Below, piece after piece: positions 42,779 to 51,861 of a stretch of 64,000 nucleotides of DNA. Position numbers and translations under genes: made by a program. Each line of letters starts with the position of its first letter. The first letter of the stretch is position 1. A model generated the notes under the pieces. It saw nothing but the letters and a program-made list of their open reading frames with translations, ran no database searches and had not been told where the DNA came from. Source of the stretch: Clostridium transplantifaecale (GTDB lineage Bacteria > Bacillota > Clostridia > Lachnospirales > Lachnospiraceae); the NCBI RefSeq assembly GCF_900626075.1, contig NZ_UYZY01000002.1:372001-436000 (forward strand). The letters are read 5' to 3'.

Positions 42779-44614
42779 TTATTTTGCATTGTGGGATTTG
42801 GCATGGCTTGGAGCTACGAACCTTCCGTGCTCATCTTTTACCAGCTTACCTTCTTTTACAAGGTCGTTCGGGCTGAAGATATCGTTGATATTCCAGCAGC
42901 CTGGGGTTGGAACCACGATGTTCTCCATCGGAGCCTCTACCAGGAACGGACGTCCTGCCCTGTTCGCTTCCATTGCTTTCTCAAGGGCGGGTTTGAACTC
43001 TTCTGCGGAGTTTACACAGATGGACTCAACGCCGTATGCTTTTGCGACATCGGCCCAGCGTGGTGTATAGCTTTCGCCATCCGGTGTGTGGAATACGGTA
43101 CCGAATTTTGTATGGTAGTTGGCATTCTCAAGTCCTGCGATTGTGCCGAATGCAGAGTTATTCATAACCACCCATGTGCAGGCGATATTCTGCTCTACTG
43201 CAGTTGCAAGGCAGGTTGGGTTTACGCCGAAACCGCCGTCGCCGGTCAGTGTCAGGCAGATCTTGTCAGGAGCAGCCATCTTGCCGCCGAGTACTGCGGA
43301 TGCGCCGAAGCCCATTGTCGCAAGGCCGGAGGAGTGATGGATGGTTCCCGGAATAGTGATATCATACTGCTGTGCAACGCCGTTTTTGTTCCAGCCTACA
43401 TCGGTGAAGATTACTGCATCCTCCGGGATAACTTCTCTTACATCCTTTAAGATGCGCTGAGGTGTCATTGGGAAACGGCTGTCGTTGGCAATATCTGTTC
43501 TGCTTTCTTTGAAGGCTGCCTTTGCCTCCGCAATCATAGCTCTCAGCTCTGGATTCTTCTTGCCCTCCGGACAAATTTTCTTAACTTCTTCCAGAATCTG
43601 TGCCAGGCCAATCTTCAGGTCGCCGATGGCTCCGATTTCAACCGGATAGTTGCGGCCGATTTCCAGTGGGTCAATATCGATCTGAAGGAATGTCGTATAG
43701 TCAGGGTCAAATGTTACGCCGCGGTACCAGCTGGAGCTGTCTGCCTCTGCGAAACGTGTTCCAAGGCCAAGGATGACATCTGCTTTTGTGGTAAGGGAGT
43801 GTGTAAATTCAAGTCCCCAGAAACCTGTCTGGCCAATCATAAGAGGATGACGGTCTGAGAGACATCCCTGTCCCATCAGTGTACGGGATACCGGAATATC
43901 CAGGAACTCAGCCAGAGCGGCCAGTTCTTCTGATGCCTGGGAAAGCAGGATTCCGCCGCCGGCATGGAGTACCGGGCTCTTTGCCTCAACGAGCTTCTTG
44001 GCAATAGCTTTTGCAGCTGCCGGATCCAGTGCAGGACGCATGGTCATATGGCTGTCTTTATAAGTACGGTCCCAGAGATAATCTTCCATCTCGCGTGAGA
44101 ACATATCCATCGGCATGTCAATCAGGACAGGTCCCGGACGGCCGGACTCCGCAAGGCGGAATGCCTTATCCATGATGTCCGGAAGAGCCTCCACGTCGTC
44201 TACACGCCATGCGCGTTTAACAACCGGCTCAAGCATCTTATACTGTGTTGCGTCGCCGTGCATATTTACTTCCTGATGAGGGTGGCGGCCAAAGTAGTAG
44301 CTCGGTACATCGCCTGCGATAACGACCATCGGGATGGAATCGAATGCCGCGTTGGCAACGCCTGTCAGCACATTTGTAAGGCCAGGCCCAAGGTGGCATA
44401 AAACAACGGATGCCTTGTGTGTAAGACGGGCATAACCATCTGCCGCAGTGGATGCCACCGCCTCATGTCTGTTTGAGATATATTTTACTTTATCATTGCG
44501 GGACAGAGCGTCCAGCAGACCGATTACCGTATGTCCGCAGAGGCCGAACACATATTTTACATCGCGGCGCTCCAGGTAATCCACCATCAAATCGGAAACC
44601 AGTTTCTTACTCAT
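42779..44614 (-). CDS. ThDP-dependent enzyme of the acetolactate synthase family, copy 2
   Basis: This 611-residue enzyme is a close paralogue of the protein at 31503. The catalytic glutamate lies in SNRHEAVASTAADGYARL, the cofactor motif is LTGDGGFGVNPTC with VVMNN, and the C-terminal PTPGCWNINDIFSPNDLV is shared with copy 1. ATG 44614 follows GGAGGAA. It is the last gene of an eight-gene row with a TRAP system, AroE-like dehydrogenase and TIM-barrel protein. The two copies are about 85-90% identical by eye, so they likely catalyse the same reaction under different control. The family includes ring hydrolases and carboligases; the substrate is not known. Confidence 0.86.
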   Translation of the reverse strand: MSKKLVSDLMVDYLERRDVKYVFGLCGHTVIGLLDALSRNDKVKYISNRHEAVASTAADGYARLTHKASVVLCHLGPGLTNVLTGVANAAFDSIPMVVIAGDVPSYYFGRHPHQEVNMHGDATQYKMLEPVVKRAWRVDDVEALPDIMDKAFRLAESGRPGPVLIDMPMDMFSREMEDYLWDRTYKDSHMTMRPALDPAAAKAIAKKLVEAKSPVLHAGGGILLSQASEELAALAEFLDIPVSRTLMGQGCLSDRHPLMIGQTGFWGLEFTHSLTTKADVILGLGTRFAEADSSSWYRGVTFDPDYTTFLQIDIDPLEIGRNYPVEIGAIGDLKIGLAQILEEVKKICPEGKKNPELRAMIAEAKAAFKESRTDIANDSRFPMTPQRILKDVREVIPEDAVIFTDVGWNKNGVAQQYDITIPGTIHHSSGLATMGFGASAVLGGKMAAPDKICLTLTGDGGFGVNPTCLATAVEQNIACTWVVMNNSAFGTIAGLENANYHTKFGTVFHTPDGESYTPRWADVAKAYGVESICVNSAEEFKPALEKAMEANRAGRPFLVEAPMENIVVPTPGCWNINDIFSPNDLVKEGKLVKDEHGRFVAPSHAKSHNAK

Positions 44615-44768
44615 AGTTGTTCCTCCATTTAGATTCTTTCTTTGAATTAATGTGTGTTATAGTATCTGTTTTTGATTTTTTCTATGTTTCTAACTGTTTC
44701 TTAACACTTTGGATATTCTTTGATTCGTACTGTGATATCCGGATTTCCTATAGCAGCTTCCGCTCCGT

Positions 44769-45680
44769 CTATATCAGTCCGTGGTGTTCCATATACTGTT
44801 CGAACACCTCTCCGCTGCGGATGACATAGTCCCGGAAATACTTGGCTGCCGGAGGGATATACCGCTCCTTATTCCACTGCAGGTACAGCTTACGCTGGGG
44901 AATGTCGTTGGCAATAGGCAGAATCTTTGTATTGTAAGGCGCCCCAGCCAGCGGATATGGCACAATCGCTACCCCGCGTCTGGCTGCCACCATGCCGTAT
45001 ATTATCTGATCACTCAGTGTCTCCATGACAATATTGGGGCGGATTCCCAGCTCTCTGAAAATCTCATCCAGCTGGTTTCTCAATTGGCCGCTGGGGTCGA
45101 AGGCGATAAAGTTCTCTCCGGCCAGCTCCCTCAAATCCACGCTTCCCTCCCTGGCCAGCCGGTGCCCTTCCGGCGCCAGCACTACCAGGCGGTGCGTTCC
45201 TATGTAAGCAGCTTCAACCTGCGGGTGATTCAGTCTTGTTGAAAGTATCAGGTCGACCGAACCGTCCAGCAGCATGCTGTAGAGTGTCTTCCAGCCCTCC
45301 TGGCTGTACTGGAACTGTACGTCCAGCCGGTTCGTATCAGACTGGTACCGCACCATAAGATCCGGTGCAAATTGAGCCATTGACGGAAATCCCGCCAGGG
45401 ATATCGTCCCTTCATTCGGATCGATATACCCTTTTAGAGTTGTAATGCCGTCCTCCAGTGAATTTATAGTCCTTTGAACATATGGCTGAAATATTTCACC
45501 ATACTTGGTTAATTTGATATTGCGTCCCTGCCGCTCAAACAGCTCTGCCCCAAGTTCATTTTCCAGTTCCTTGATGGCATGGCTTAAATTTGACTGACTT
45601 ACGTGCAGCTTTTCCGCCGACCTCGTATAGTGCTCCAGTTCTGCAATCGTGTTAAAATAATACAGCCACTGCAAATTCAT
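44769..45680 (-). CDS. LysR-family transcriptional regulator of the TRAP cluster
   Basis: This 303-residue LysR protein has the helix-turn-helix YTRSAEKLHVSQSNLSHAIKEL and an effector domain starting GTISLAGFPSMAQFAPDLMV. ATG 45680 follows AGGAGG; longer frames upstream have no site. It lies inside the eight-gene row, after EamA and before the ThDP enzyme, and its likely targets are the promoters in the 51.6-52.0 kb intergenic region. The protein resembles CynR/GltC-like regulators. The effector is unknown. Confidence 0.87.
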   Translation of the reverse strand: MNLQWLYYFNTIAELEHYTRSAEKLHVSQSNLSHAIKELENELGAELFERQGRNIKLTKYGEIFQPYVQRTINSLEDGITTLKGYIDPNEGTISLAGFPSMAQFAPDLMVRYQSDTNRLDVQFQYSQEGWKTLYSMLLDGSVDLILSTRLNHPQVEAAYIGTHRLVVLAPEGHRLAREGSVDLRELAGENFIAFDPSGQLRNQLDEIFRELGIRPNIVMETLSDQIIYGMVAARRGVAIVPYPLAGAPYNTKILPIANDIPQRKLYLQWNKERYIPPAAKYFRDYVIRSGEVFEQYMEHHGLI

Positions 45681-45756
45681 ATGTAATCCTCCTAACGCTT
45701 TTCTGCATGTTTCCCCGTCCCTATTATCTATAAGTTTCCGGGAAACCGCAACCGTT

Positions 45757-46668
45757 TTATATATTGGAGGATTCTCTTGCCGCCCGCTCTTTGTCAAGCT
45801 GGCGCGTCTCCCATGTATTGAGAACTACGTCCAGTGAAATCAGGAGCAGCCCGATGAAAAATGCAGGGGTAAAGGTTTCACCCAGAAGCCAAGCTCCTAA
45901 AAGCGCTGCAAATGCAGGCTGTAACGGGTAAAACAGGGAACAGGTGCTCGCCGGCAGTATGGACAGGCATTTTGTCCAGGTATACTGCGCCAGGCCGGAA
46001 CCTGCAAAACCGAGATAAAGGATAACCGCCACACTGAGCGGGGTAACCGAAACCGGCTGTGTACAAACTGACACAATTCCCACGGGTATGTGGAAAATCA
46101 GGCTGATGGCCATACTGTAGGTAGTCACCAGTACCGCCGGATACTTTGCAGTCAGTCTGCGCATGTATACGGAGGCGGCGGCAAAGGATACAACTCCCAC
46201 CAGAACCACGGCGATTCCAAGTGTTTCCCCCTGAGTGGAGGTGCCGCTGGTGATGACAATGGTTCCCGCCAGCGCCAGAACAAGGCAAAGGCATTTTACC
46301 GGAGTGATCTTTTCCTTAAGAATGAATGCCGCAAGGATGGTCACCGCTACCGGAGTCATTGCATTAATCAGGGCCGCCATCGATGCCCCCGTAAGTGCAA
46401 TACCCAGCTGAATCATTTGAATCGTCAGAAAGTAACCGAGTGCTCCTACAAGAAAAAAGTACTTCCAGTCTGCTCCGTCGATCTTTGTTTTCAGATGTTT
46501 CCGTGACATGAGCAGCAAAGGAATCATGGCGGACACACATCTTAAACATGCCACCAGGGAAGCCGGTATATCGGCTGCAATCATTTTTCCGGTCACATAG
46601 ATGCTTCCCCAGATGAAGAATGTGAAAAATAGTAATGGAAACGCCTGTTTCTGACTGGTCTGCGCCAT
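45757..46668 (-). CDS. EamA/DMT-family transporter
   Basis: This 303-residue protein has ten predicted helices in two EamA halves. The first half begins FFTFFIWGSIYVTGKMIAADIP and contains AALINAMTPVAVTILAAFILKEKITP, a typical repeat end; the second half contains SLFYPLQPAFAALLGAWLLGE. The family exports metabolites, often amino acids or related compounds. ATG 46668 follows a GGAGG site. It lies between dctP and the LysR gene, so it may export an end product or excess intermediate of the cluster. Confidence 0.87.
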   Translation of the reverse strand: MAQTSQKQAFPLLFFTFFIWGSIYVTGKMIAADIPASLVACLRCVSAMIPLLLMSRKHLKTKIDGADWKYFFLVGALGYFLTIQMIQLGIALTGASMAALINAMTPVAVTILAAFILKEKITPVKCLCLVLALAGTIVITSGTSTQGETLGIAVVLVGVVSFAAASVYMRRLTAKYPAVLVTTYSMAISLIFHIPVGIVSVCTQPVSVTPLSVAVILYLGFAGSGLAQYTWTKCLSILPASTCSLFYPLQPAFAALLGAWLLGETFTPAFFIGLLLISLDVVLNTWETRQLDKERAARESSNI

Positions 46669-46774
46669 ATCTGCCTCCTGGTCTTTCCGCCGTCATCTGC
46701 GATATAAGGAGTCCCGGGCTGCGGCAGGCCGCTGCCCGGTGACTTCCGTCTGTTTCAAGCAGTAACTGCTGCTT

Positions 46775-47905
46775 TTATTTTGCCGCACTTTCCAGGGAAT
46801 CCTGAAGAGTTGTTCCAAGTCCGCCGCACTGTGTGTCAATGTCGGAATAGAGTTTCTGAACTGTATCAAGGGCAAGGATTTCATCGTAGAAAGCGTTATC
46901 GTATTCGATGAGTTTCATGCCTTTGTCCTGCAGAGTCTTTTTATTGTTAGCATCGATATCTGCAAGCTGTGGACGAAGCTCAGCCATTGCCTCTGATACA
47001 GCCTGGTTAAGCGCTGCCTGGAAAGCAGGATCCAGAGCGTCGTAAGCTTCTTTATTGATGGACATCTGGTTTGCATAGAGAATATGGTTTGTGCAGGCCA
47101 GTACATTCTGAACTTCGTTCAGGTTTGCTCCCACGATTGTATCGGCCGCATTTTCTTCCGCGTCGATTGTTCCGCTCTGCAGTGCAAAGTAAACCTCGGA
47201 CCATGCAAGAGGTGTCGGCTCTGCGCCGATTGCCGTCCAGAATGCCATATGGTTGCTGTTATTCATCGTACGAATCTGAAGAGTCTTGAAATCAGCCAGT
47301 GTGTTGAGTTCTTTATTGGCGCTTGTCAGACGGTATGTAGCGTTCTGAAGAATACCAAGCAGATGTGTGCCGGATGCCTCATAAGCTTCATTCAGCTCCT
47401 GACGGAAAGCAGAATCGCTGCCGTTTAAAACCTTGTCAATTGTGTCTCCGTCATATTTGGAGAATATCATAGGAAGGTCGAACACTGCCACGCCCGGTAC
47501 AAAGGATACAACCGGAGCCGTCTGGCACACTACAATCTGGATATCGTTAGACTGCTGCTGACGGAGAAGGTCACCGTCATCACCCAGCTCACTGTTCGGG
47601 AAATATTCGATTGTCAGCTTGCCGCCTGTAATCGTATCTACTTTCTCCGCTACCAGCTCACCGAAAAGCTGTGCTGCGGCGCCTTTACTGCTGTTGTCCG
47701 CTGCAATCAGGGATACGGCATCCAGGTCATCATAGCTTGCTGCGTCTGCTGCCGGCGCTGCTGTATCTGCCGCTGCCTCTTCCGTCTTCGCAGCCTCTCC
47801 TGCTCCCTGTGTTGCCGCCGGTTCGGAAGTCTTTCCACTGCCTCCGCAGGCTGTTAATGATGCTGCCATCGCTGTGGCCAGAACCAATGCTGTAATTTTT
47901 CTCAT
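46775..47905 (-). CDS. dctP: TRAP transporter substrate-binding lipoprotein DctP
   Basis: This 376-residue protein begins with a lipoprotein signal (MRKITALVLATAMAASLTAC) and a low-complexity Ala/Glu linker, then a DctP domain. The substrate-arginine segment is TLQIRTMNNSNHM, followed by PTPLAWSEVYFALQSGTIDA, the TRAP signature. The protein delivers a carboxylate to the DctQM permease using the Na+ gradient. ATG 47905 follows AAAGGAGG. It forms a complete TRAP system with the genes at 47989 and 49285. The binding-site arginine indicates a carboxylate or similar anion. Quinate, shikimate, sugar acids and sulfonates are all carried by TRAP systems, so the ligand stays open. Confidence 0.92.
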   Translation of the reverse strand: MRKITALVLATAMAASLTACGGSGKTSEPAATQGAGEAAKTEEAAADTAAPAADAASYDDLDAVSLIAADNSSKGAAAQLFGELVAEKVDTITGGKLTIEYFPNSELGDDGDLLRQQQSNDIQIVVCQTAPVVSFVPGVAVFDLPMIFSKYDGDTIDKVLNGSDSAFRQELNEAYEASGTHLLGILQNATYRLTSANKELNTLADFKTLQIRTMNNSNHMAFWTAIGAEPTPLAWSEVYFALQSGTIDAEENAADTIVGANLNEVQNVLACTNHILYANQMSINKEAYDALDPAFQAALNQAVSEAMAELRPQLADIDANNKKTLQDKGMKLIEYDNAFYDEILALDTVQKLYSDIDTQCGGLGTTLQDSLESAAK

Positions 47906-47988
47906 TACTATATTCCTCCTTTAATTTGTTTTACAATTGTCTGTAAAAAATGTATCTTTATTTTTGTATCAATCCGTGCGTCCTGTCC

Positions 47989-49284
47989 TTAGAAGATATT
48001 CGGAAGGAATGTGGAGAACCACGGTACATATACGATAGCTAACAAAGCAACCAGGAAGGCCAGCATAAATGGAACAGCCTTCTTTGCCACCGCCATCGGC
48101 GGCTCTTCCGCAATATTACCTGCCACAAACAGGTCGAGTCCAAAGGGCGGCGTAGCCAGACCGATGGAAAGGCAGCAAACCAGAACAACACCGAAGTGTA
48201 CCGGGTCAACGCCCAGAGCCTGAACAGCCGGGAGAACGACCGGAGCCAGAATAATAATTGCAGGGCCTGTATCCATTACCATACCAAGAATCAGGAAGAT
48301 AATAGCCAGTACGGTCAGAATTGCAATACCGGAATGGAAGTTGCCAAGGATAAATGTTTCAACGGCTTTTGTCGCTCTCGTAAGGGAAAGCACGCGTCCG
48401 AATGCAGTTGCAAATGCAAGTACGAATGCCAGGCCGCCGTATGTCTTAACCGATTCGCAGAGGAAAGGAATCAGCTCGTTCACCTTAATGGATTTGTAGA
48501 TGAACAGGGAAACAATAATTGCATAGAATACGGAAAGTGTTGCCGCCTCGGTTGGTGTAACAAAACCTGTGTAGATACCGCCGAGAACGATTACCGGGCA
48601 GAGCAGAGCCCAGAAGCTGTCTGCAAACAGTTTGCCAAGTCCGGTGGAACGGAGTTCTTTCATTCTGGCATCAATTAATTCTCTGTCCTCACCGTGGCGC
48701 ACACAGTAAAATACCGCATAAATCATCAGGAAGAGACCAATCAGAATACCAGGGAAAACACCTCCCAGGAACAAATCACCTGTGGAAACTCCCGTTGCCA
48801 GCGAATAAAGTACAAACGGAATGGACGGAGGGATAATAACTCCCAATCCTCCGGCAACTGCAATCAGGCCGGCGCTCCATTTTTTCTCATATCCCAGATC
48901 CGTAAGGAAAGGAACACACATGGAACCTACGGCTGCTGTTGTAGCCGGACCGGAACCGGAAATGGCTCCGTAGAACAGACAGGTCAGAATTACCGCACAG
49001 GGAAGGCCTCCCGGCATCCTGCCTGCAAAATAGGAGAAAAAGTTAAACAGTTTCTTAGAAATACCACCTTTTGCCATAATGACGCCGCCCAGGATGAAAA
49101 GGGGAACCGCCAGGATAGGTGTGGAGTTGGCTCCGGCAAATGTGTTATTCAGGAGCTGAACAATTGTTCCTCCTTTGCCCATTGTCATAATGGGTGCGAT
49201 GGAACCAAGAATCATGCTGACGCCGATCGGTATGGAAATCGCAATTCCAATCAGAAATACTATAAATACTAACAGTGCAGCCAT
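47989..49284 (-). CDS. dctM: TRAP transporter large permease subunit DctM
   Basis: This 431-residue protein has about twelve helices. FYGAISGSGPATTAAVGSMC and the closing GLATPPFGLDLFVAGNIAEE are the DctM-type motifs that line the transport path. ATG 49284 lies directly after the dctQ stop, so the two are translationally linked. It works with DctQ and DctP. It differs strongly from the second TRAP-like permease at 12433, which lacks partner genes of normal type. Confidence 0.93.
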   Translation of the reverse strand: MAALLVFIVFLIGIAISIPIGVSMILGSIAPIMTMGKGGTIVQLLNNTFAGANSTPILAVPLFILGGVIMAKGGISKKLFNFFSYFAGRMPGGLPCAVILTCLFYGAISGSGPATTAAVGSMCVPFLTDLGYEKKWSAGLIAVAGGLGVIIPPSIPFVLYSLATGVSTGDLFLGGVFPGILIGLFLMIYAVFYCVRHGEDRELIDARMKELRSTGLGKLFADSFWALLCPVIVLGGIYTGFVTPTEAATLSVFYAIIVSLFIYKSIKVNELIPFLCESVKTYGGLAFVLAFATAFGRVLSLTRATKAVETFILGNFHSGIAILTVLAIIFLILGMVMDTGPAIIILAPVVLPAVQALGVDPVHFGVVLVCCLSIGLATPPFGLDLFVAGNIAEEPPMAVAKKAVPFMLAFLVALLAIVYVPWFSTFLPNIF

Positions 49285-49839
49285 CTATTCTTCTCCTCCT
49301 TTCGCCAGAGCAGCTTCTTCCGCCGCTTCAAGCATAGTCTGTTCGAGAGTGCTTAACTCTTTCTCGTTGAAATGCTTAATATGGAGTACAATCTGCTGAA
49401 TTCCGCGAAGCACTGCAAGACAGAAACCAATCAGCATGACACTGTATACAATCCACATGGGCCACAGCATTGCCGGTGAAGGCTCACCGCTGGCCTTAAT
49501 TGACTGAACAACCGTAACGGAATGGTAAGCCAAAAGAGCCATACTGCCCGTTGTAACGAAATCTACGATAATGTTAATTACTTTATGTACCACATTGGGC
49601 ATCATATCTAAGAGAACCCCTACCCTCAGCATATTTCCCATCCTGATTGTGTATGGAAGGGACAGGAACACGCTCCAGATCCAGCAGAACCGGCAGAATT
49701 CTTCTGCCCAGGTCAGAGACGGAATCCACGGTGTCTTTCTGATAATAACCTGCAGAAGGCTGACGCAGGAAATTATTACCAGAAGGATGACCAGAAGAAA
49801 TTCCTCCAGGTGCTCATCCAGCCATTTGACAATTTTCAT
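49285..49839 (-). CDS. dctQ: TRAP transporter small permease subunit DctQ
   Basis: This 184-residue protein has four predicted helices and the DctQ-family stretch TWAEEFCRFCWIWSVFLSLPY (aromatic-rich with a conserved E-x-x-R/C pattern). A C-terminal charged tail follows the fourth helix. ATG 49839 follows GGAGGTATAA. It pairs with DctM, the gene directly after it, in the inner membrane complex. Confidence 0.9.
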   Translation of the reverse strand: MKIVKWLDEHLEEFLLVILLVIISCVSLLQVIIRKTPWIPSLTWAEEFCRFCWIWSVFLSLPYTIRMGNMLRVGVLLDMMPNVVHKVINIIVDFVTTGSMALLAYHSVTVVQSIKASGEPSPAMLWPMWIVYSVMLIGFCLAVLRGIQQIVLHIKHFNEKELSTLEQTMLEAAEEAALAKGGEE

Positions 49840-49883
49840 CTTATACCTCCTCGTTTTTTACATACTCCCGGCCGATTGTAATA

Positions 49884-50747
49884 TCAGCCGTTGCCCTCAG
49901 CCACAATTTTCAGCAGCTCCTGGCGCATCACTTCTACCGGGGCTTTCTTATCTGTCCACAGCTCAATCTGAGCCGCGCCCTGATATAATGACATTCCAAG
50001 TCCGTTCAGAATCTGGCAGCCTTTCTCTTCGGCATCCAGTAAGAACTGAGTCTTAGCCGGATTGTAACATGCATCAAAGTAGAACTGGCTTGGTTTGATA
50101 TATTCTTTCGGAAGCAGGCTCTGGCCTTTCGTAGAGCCCATACCGATGCCGCTTGCATTCAATACAACGTCGCAGGCAGCCAGTTTTGAGAAATCTCCGG
50201 ATGGTACAAACTCGGCAATCGGAGCAAAATTCTCGTTAATGTCGCTTACGAGAGATTTTGCACATTCCTCATAGGCATCTGTGATATAAATCTTCCTCGC
50301 CCCGTGGTAGGCCAGGATGGAACACATTGCCCGTCCCGCGCCTCCTCCGCCGAAGCAGAAGAATACGCACTCGTTCACTTTGATGCCGCCCTCCTCGGTC
50401 AGGGAAGTGTAGAAGCCCACACCGTCCGTATTGTAACCGACAAGCTTACCGTCCGGCGTTTTTACCACCGTGTTGCTGGAACCCATCTTCTCGCATAACG
50501 GGTCAAGTTCGTCCAGGTACTCAAGCACCTTTACCTTATTGGGCTTTGTTACCGCCATACCGGCAAAGTTCATATACCGAAGGCCGTTCACTACCTCGCC
50601 CAGATGCTCATTATCAATCTCTGTGTAGAAATAACACATATTCAGCCCGGCTGCCTCGTAGGCTTTATTCTGCATCCTGGCAGCGAAGGACTGGCTTAAT
50701 GGTGTGCCCAACAGAGTGATCATCTTAGTATCAATATCGATTTTCAT
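49884..50747 (-). CDS. Shikimate/quinate dehydrogenase-like protein (AroE family)
   Basis: This 287-residue protein has the AroE layout. The N-terminal substrate domain holds GTPLSQSFAARMQN in place of the usual P-L/I-x-H-S-x-S-P, the lysine is in MAVTKPNKVK, the aspartate in VGYNTDGVG, and the NADP domain has FCFGGGGAGRAM. The family oxidises or reduces shikimate, quinate or related cyclic hydroxy acids. ATG 50747 follows AAGGAAAG. The altered substrate motif suggests a relative that uses another compound. It lies between a TIM-barrel enzyme and the TRAP genes, fitting a catabolic dehydrogenase. With aroD at 24633 it points toward quinate or shikimate-like chemistry. Confidence 0.85.
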   Translation of the reverse strand: MKIDIDTKMITLLGTPLSQSFAARMQNKAYEAAGLNMCYFYTEIDNEHLGEVVNGLRYMNFAGMAVTKPNKVKVLEYLDELDPLCEKMGSSNTVVKTPDGKLVGYNTDGVGFYTSLTEEGGIKVNECVFFCFGGGGAGRAMCSILAYHGARKIYITDAYEECAKSLVSDINENFAPIAEFVPSGDFSKLAACDVVLNASGIGMGSTKGQSLLPKEYIKPSQFYFDACYNPAKTQFLLDAEEKGCQILNGLGMSLYQGAAQIELWTDKKAPVEVMRQELLKIVAEGNG

Positions 50748-50788
50748 ACTCTTTCCTTCTTTCATAATCTCGCTAAACACCGTTGTCT

Positions 50789-51595
50789 TTAAAGGCCTGC
50801 CTTCTGAAAAAGCGCTTTTGCATTATCCAGGCACTGTTTTGCATGGCCTGCCCCGCCGTACTCGGCTATGTATTTTGTATTTGGAAGTTCGATGGAACAG
50901 GTGTTGGCCGGAAGCGCTTTTAACAGGCCTTCCAGGTCAATGGCTCCCTTGCCGCAGTATTCCCTAGCCTCACGGACAACCTGAGGAATTTCCATTCCCT
51001 CCATATCCTTCGGGCAGTCACAGAGATGAATTACACCGAAGCGAGCCGGGTCAATTCCCTTAATCTTCTCTGCCGTTACATTATCCCAGTGGCAGTAAAT
51101 CATATCCATCAGAAGCTTCATGTTTGGTGCATTCACCTTATCCTGCATTGCTATTGTCTCATCCAGTGTGGTCAGCCCCGATACGATTGGAAATTCCAGG
51201 TTAATCGTGAGCCCGAACTCTTTTGCCTGTTCACAGATTTTTCCATACTGTTCTACTGCAAATGCGTGATCCTTTGTCCATACACTCGACAATACGTCGG
51301 TGGCTCCCAGTTCAGCGCCGCACTCAAATGCTTTTCTGAAGTCGCAGGGAAGATCTTCACGTACGCGGACAAGTTCAATGTCGAACAGCTTCATATTATA
51401 ATCCTTGAGAGTCTTTTTGACTTCCTTAAAAAGCTCAGGGTCTTTCTCAAGGCATATCTGCGGCTCTCCCGGCAATCCCATCGGTATGGTGCGAAGACTT
51501 ACATAGTCATAACCTGCTTCAGCGGCAATTCTAATCTGGTCCAGCGGCTCCACGCCCGGGATTGTAAGATAGGCCAGGGAAAACTTTCTTTCCAT
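50789..51595 (-). CDS. TIM-barrel sugar isomerase/epimerase-like protein, copy 2
   Basis: This 268-residue protein is a paralogue of the protein at 30662 and belongs to the xylose-isomerase-like TIM-barrel superfamily. It shares FSLAYLTIPGVEPLDQIRIA with copy 1, and its probable metal ligands are in INLEFPIV, LLMDMIYCHWD, VIHLCDCP and SIELPN. Several positions near the ends of the barrel differ from copy 1, including MDMIYCHWD for VDTLHAHRA, so substrate preference may differ. ATG 51595 follows AGGAGG. It is the first gene of the eight-gene row and heads its promoter. Possible reactions are the same as for copy 1: isomerase, epimerase or dehydratase. Confidence 0.82.
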   Translation of the reverse strand: MERKFSLAYLTIPGVEPLDQIRIAAEAGYDYVSLRTIPMGLPGEPQICLEKDPELFKEVKKTLKDYNMKLFDIELVRVREDLPCDFRKAFECGAELGATDVLSSVWTKDHAFAVEQYGKICEQAKEFGLTINLEFPIVSGLTTLDETIAMQDKVNAPNMKLLMDMIYCHWDNVTAEKIKGIDPARFGVIHLCDCPKDMEGMEIPQVVREAREYCGKGAIDLEGLLKALPANTCSIELPNTKYIAEYGGAGHAKQCLDNAKALFQKAGL

Positions 51596-51664
51596 CAATG
51601 ATTCCTCCTCTTTCTATGTTGATACTTTAGTCATTTCAACCAATTACTTGCTTTCTGTATTTAC

Positions 51665-51694
51665 ATTCTATTGGATATTTGCACAAACGTCCAA
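51665..51694 (-). promoter_or_regulatory. Promoter of the eight-gene row with overlapping inverted repeat
   Basis: On the minus strand TTGGAC (51694-51689), an 18-base spacer and TAGAAT (51670-51665) form a promoter. The arms ATTGGA (51670-51675) and TCCAAT (51690-51695) overlap its -10 and -35 elements, so a protein bound there would block it. Confidence 0.45.
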
Positions 51695-51790
51695 TGGGCA
51701 GTTTTCATCGATCTATCAATTTTCTGCATGGTTCCGTCATTTTGTTCACTTTTCTTCATAGAAACTAAGCAAATCATCTAAATTTCAGCC

Positions 51791-51817
51791 CGAATCATCA
51801 CTTTTATCGATGATTCG
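51791..51817. promoter_or_regulatory. Perfect 9-base inverted repeat
   Basis: CGAATCATC (51791-51799) and GATGATTCG (51809-51817) are nine bases apart. The site lies just upstream of the promoter of the HMG-CoA-lyase-like gene, a likely activator position. Confidence 0.55.
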
Positions 51818-51831
51818 ATTCATATTAAGCA

Positions 51832-51861
51832 TTGGATTGAAGGGTGAAACTCCGATATACT
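51832..51861 (+). promoter_or_regulatory. Promoter of the HMG-CoA-lyase-like gene
   Basis: TTGGAT (51832-51837), 18 bases and TATACT (51856-51861) form a plausible promoter with a leader of about 125 bases. The leader contains an imperfect hairpin (ATTACTG/CAGTAAT). Confidence 0.5.
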
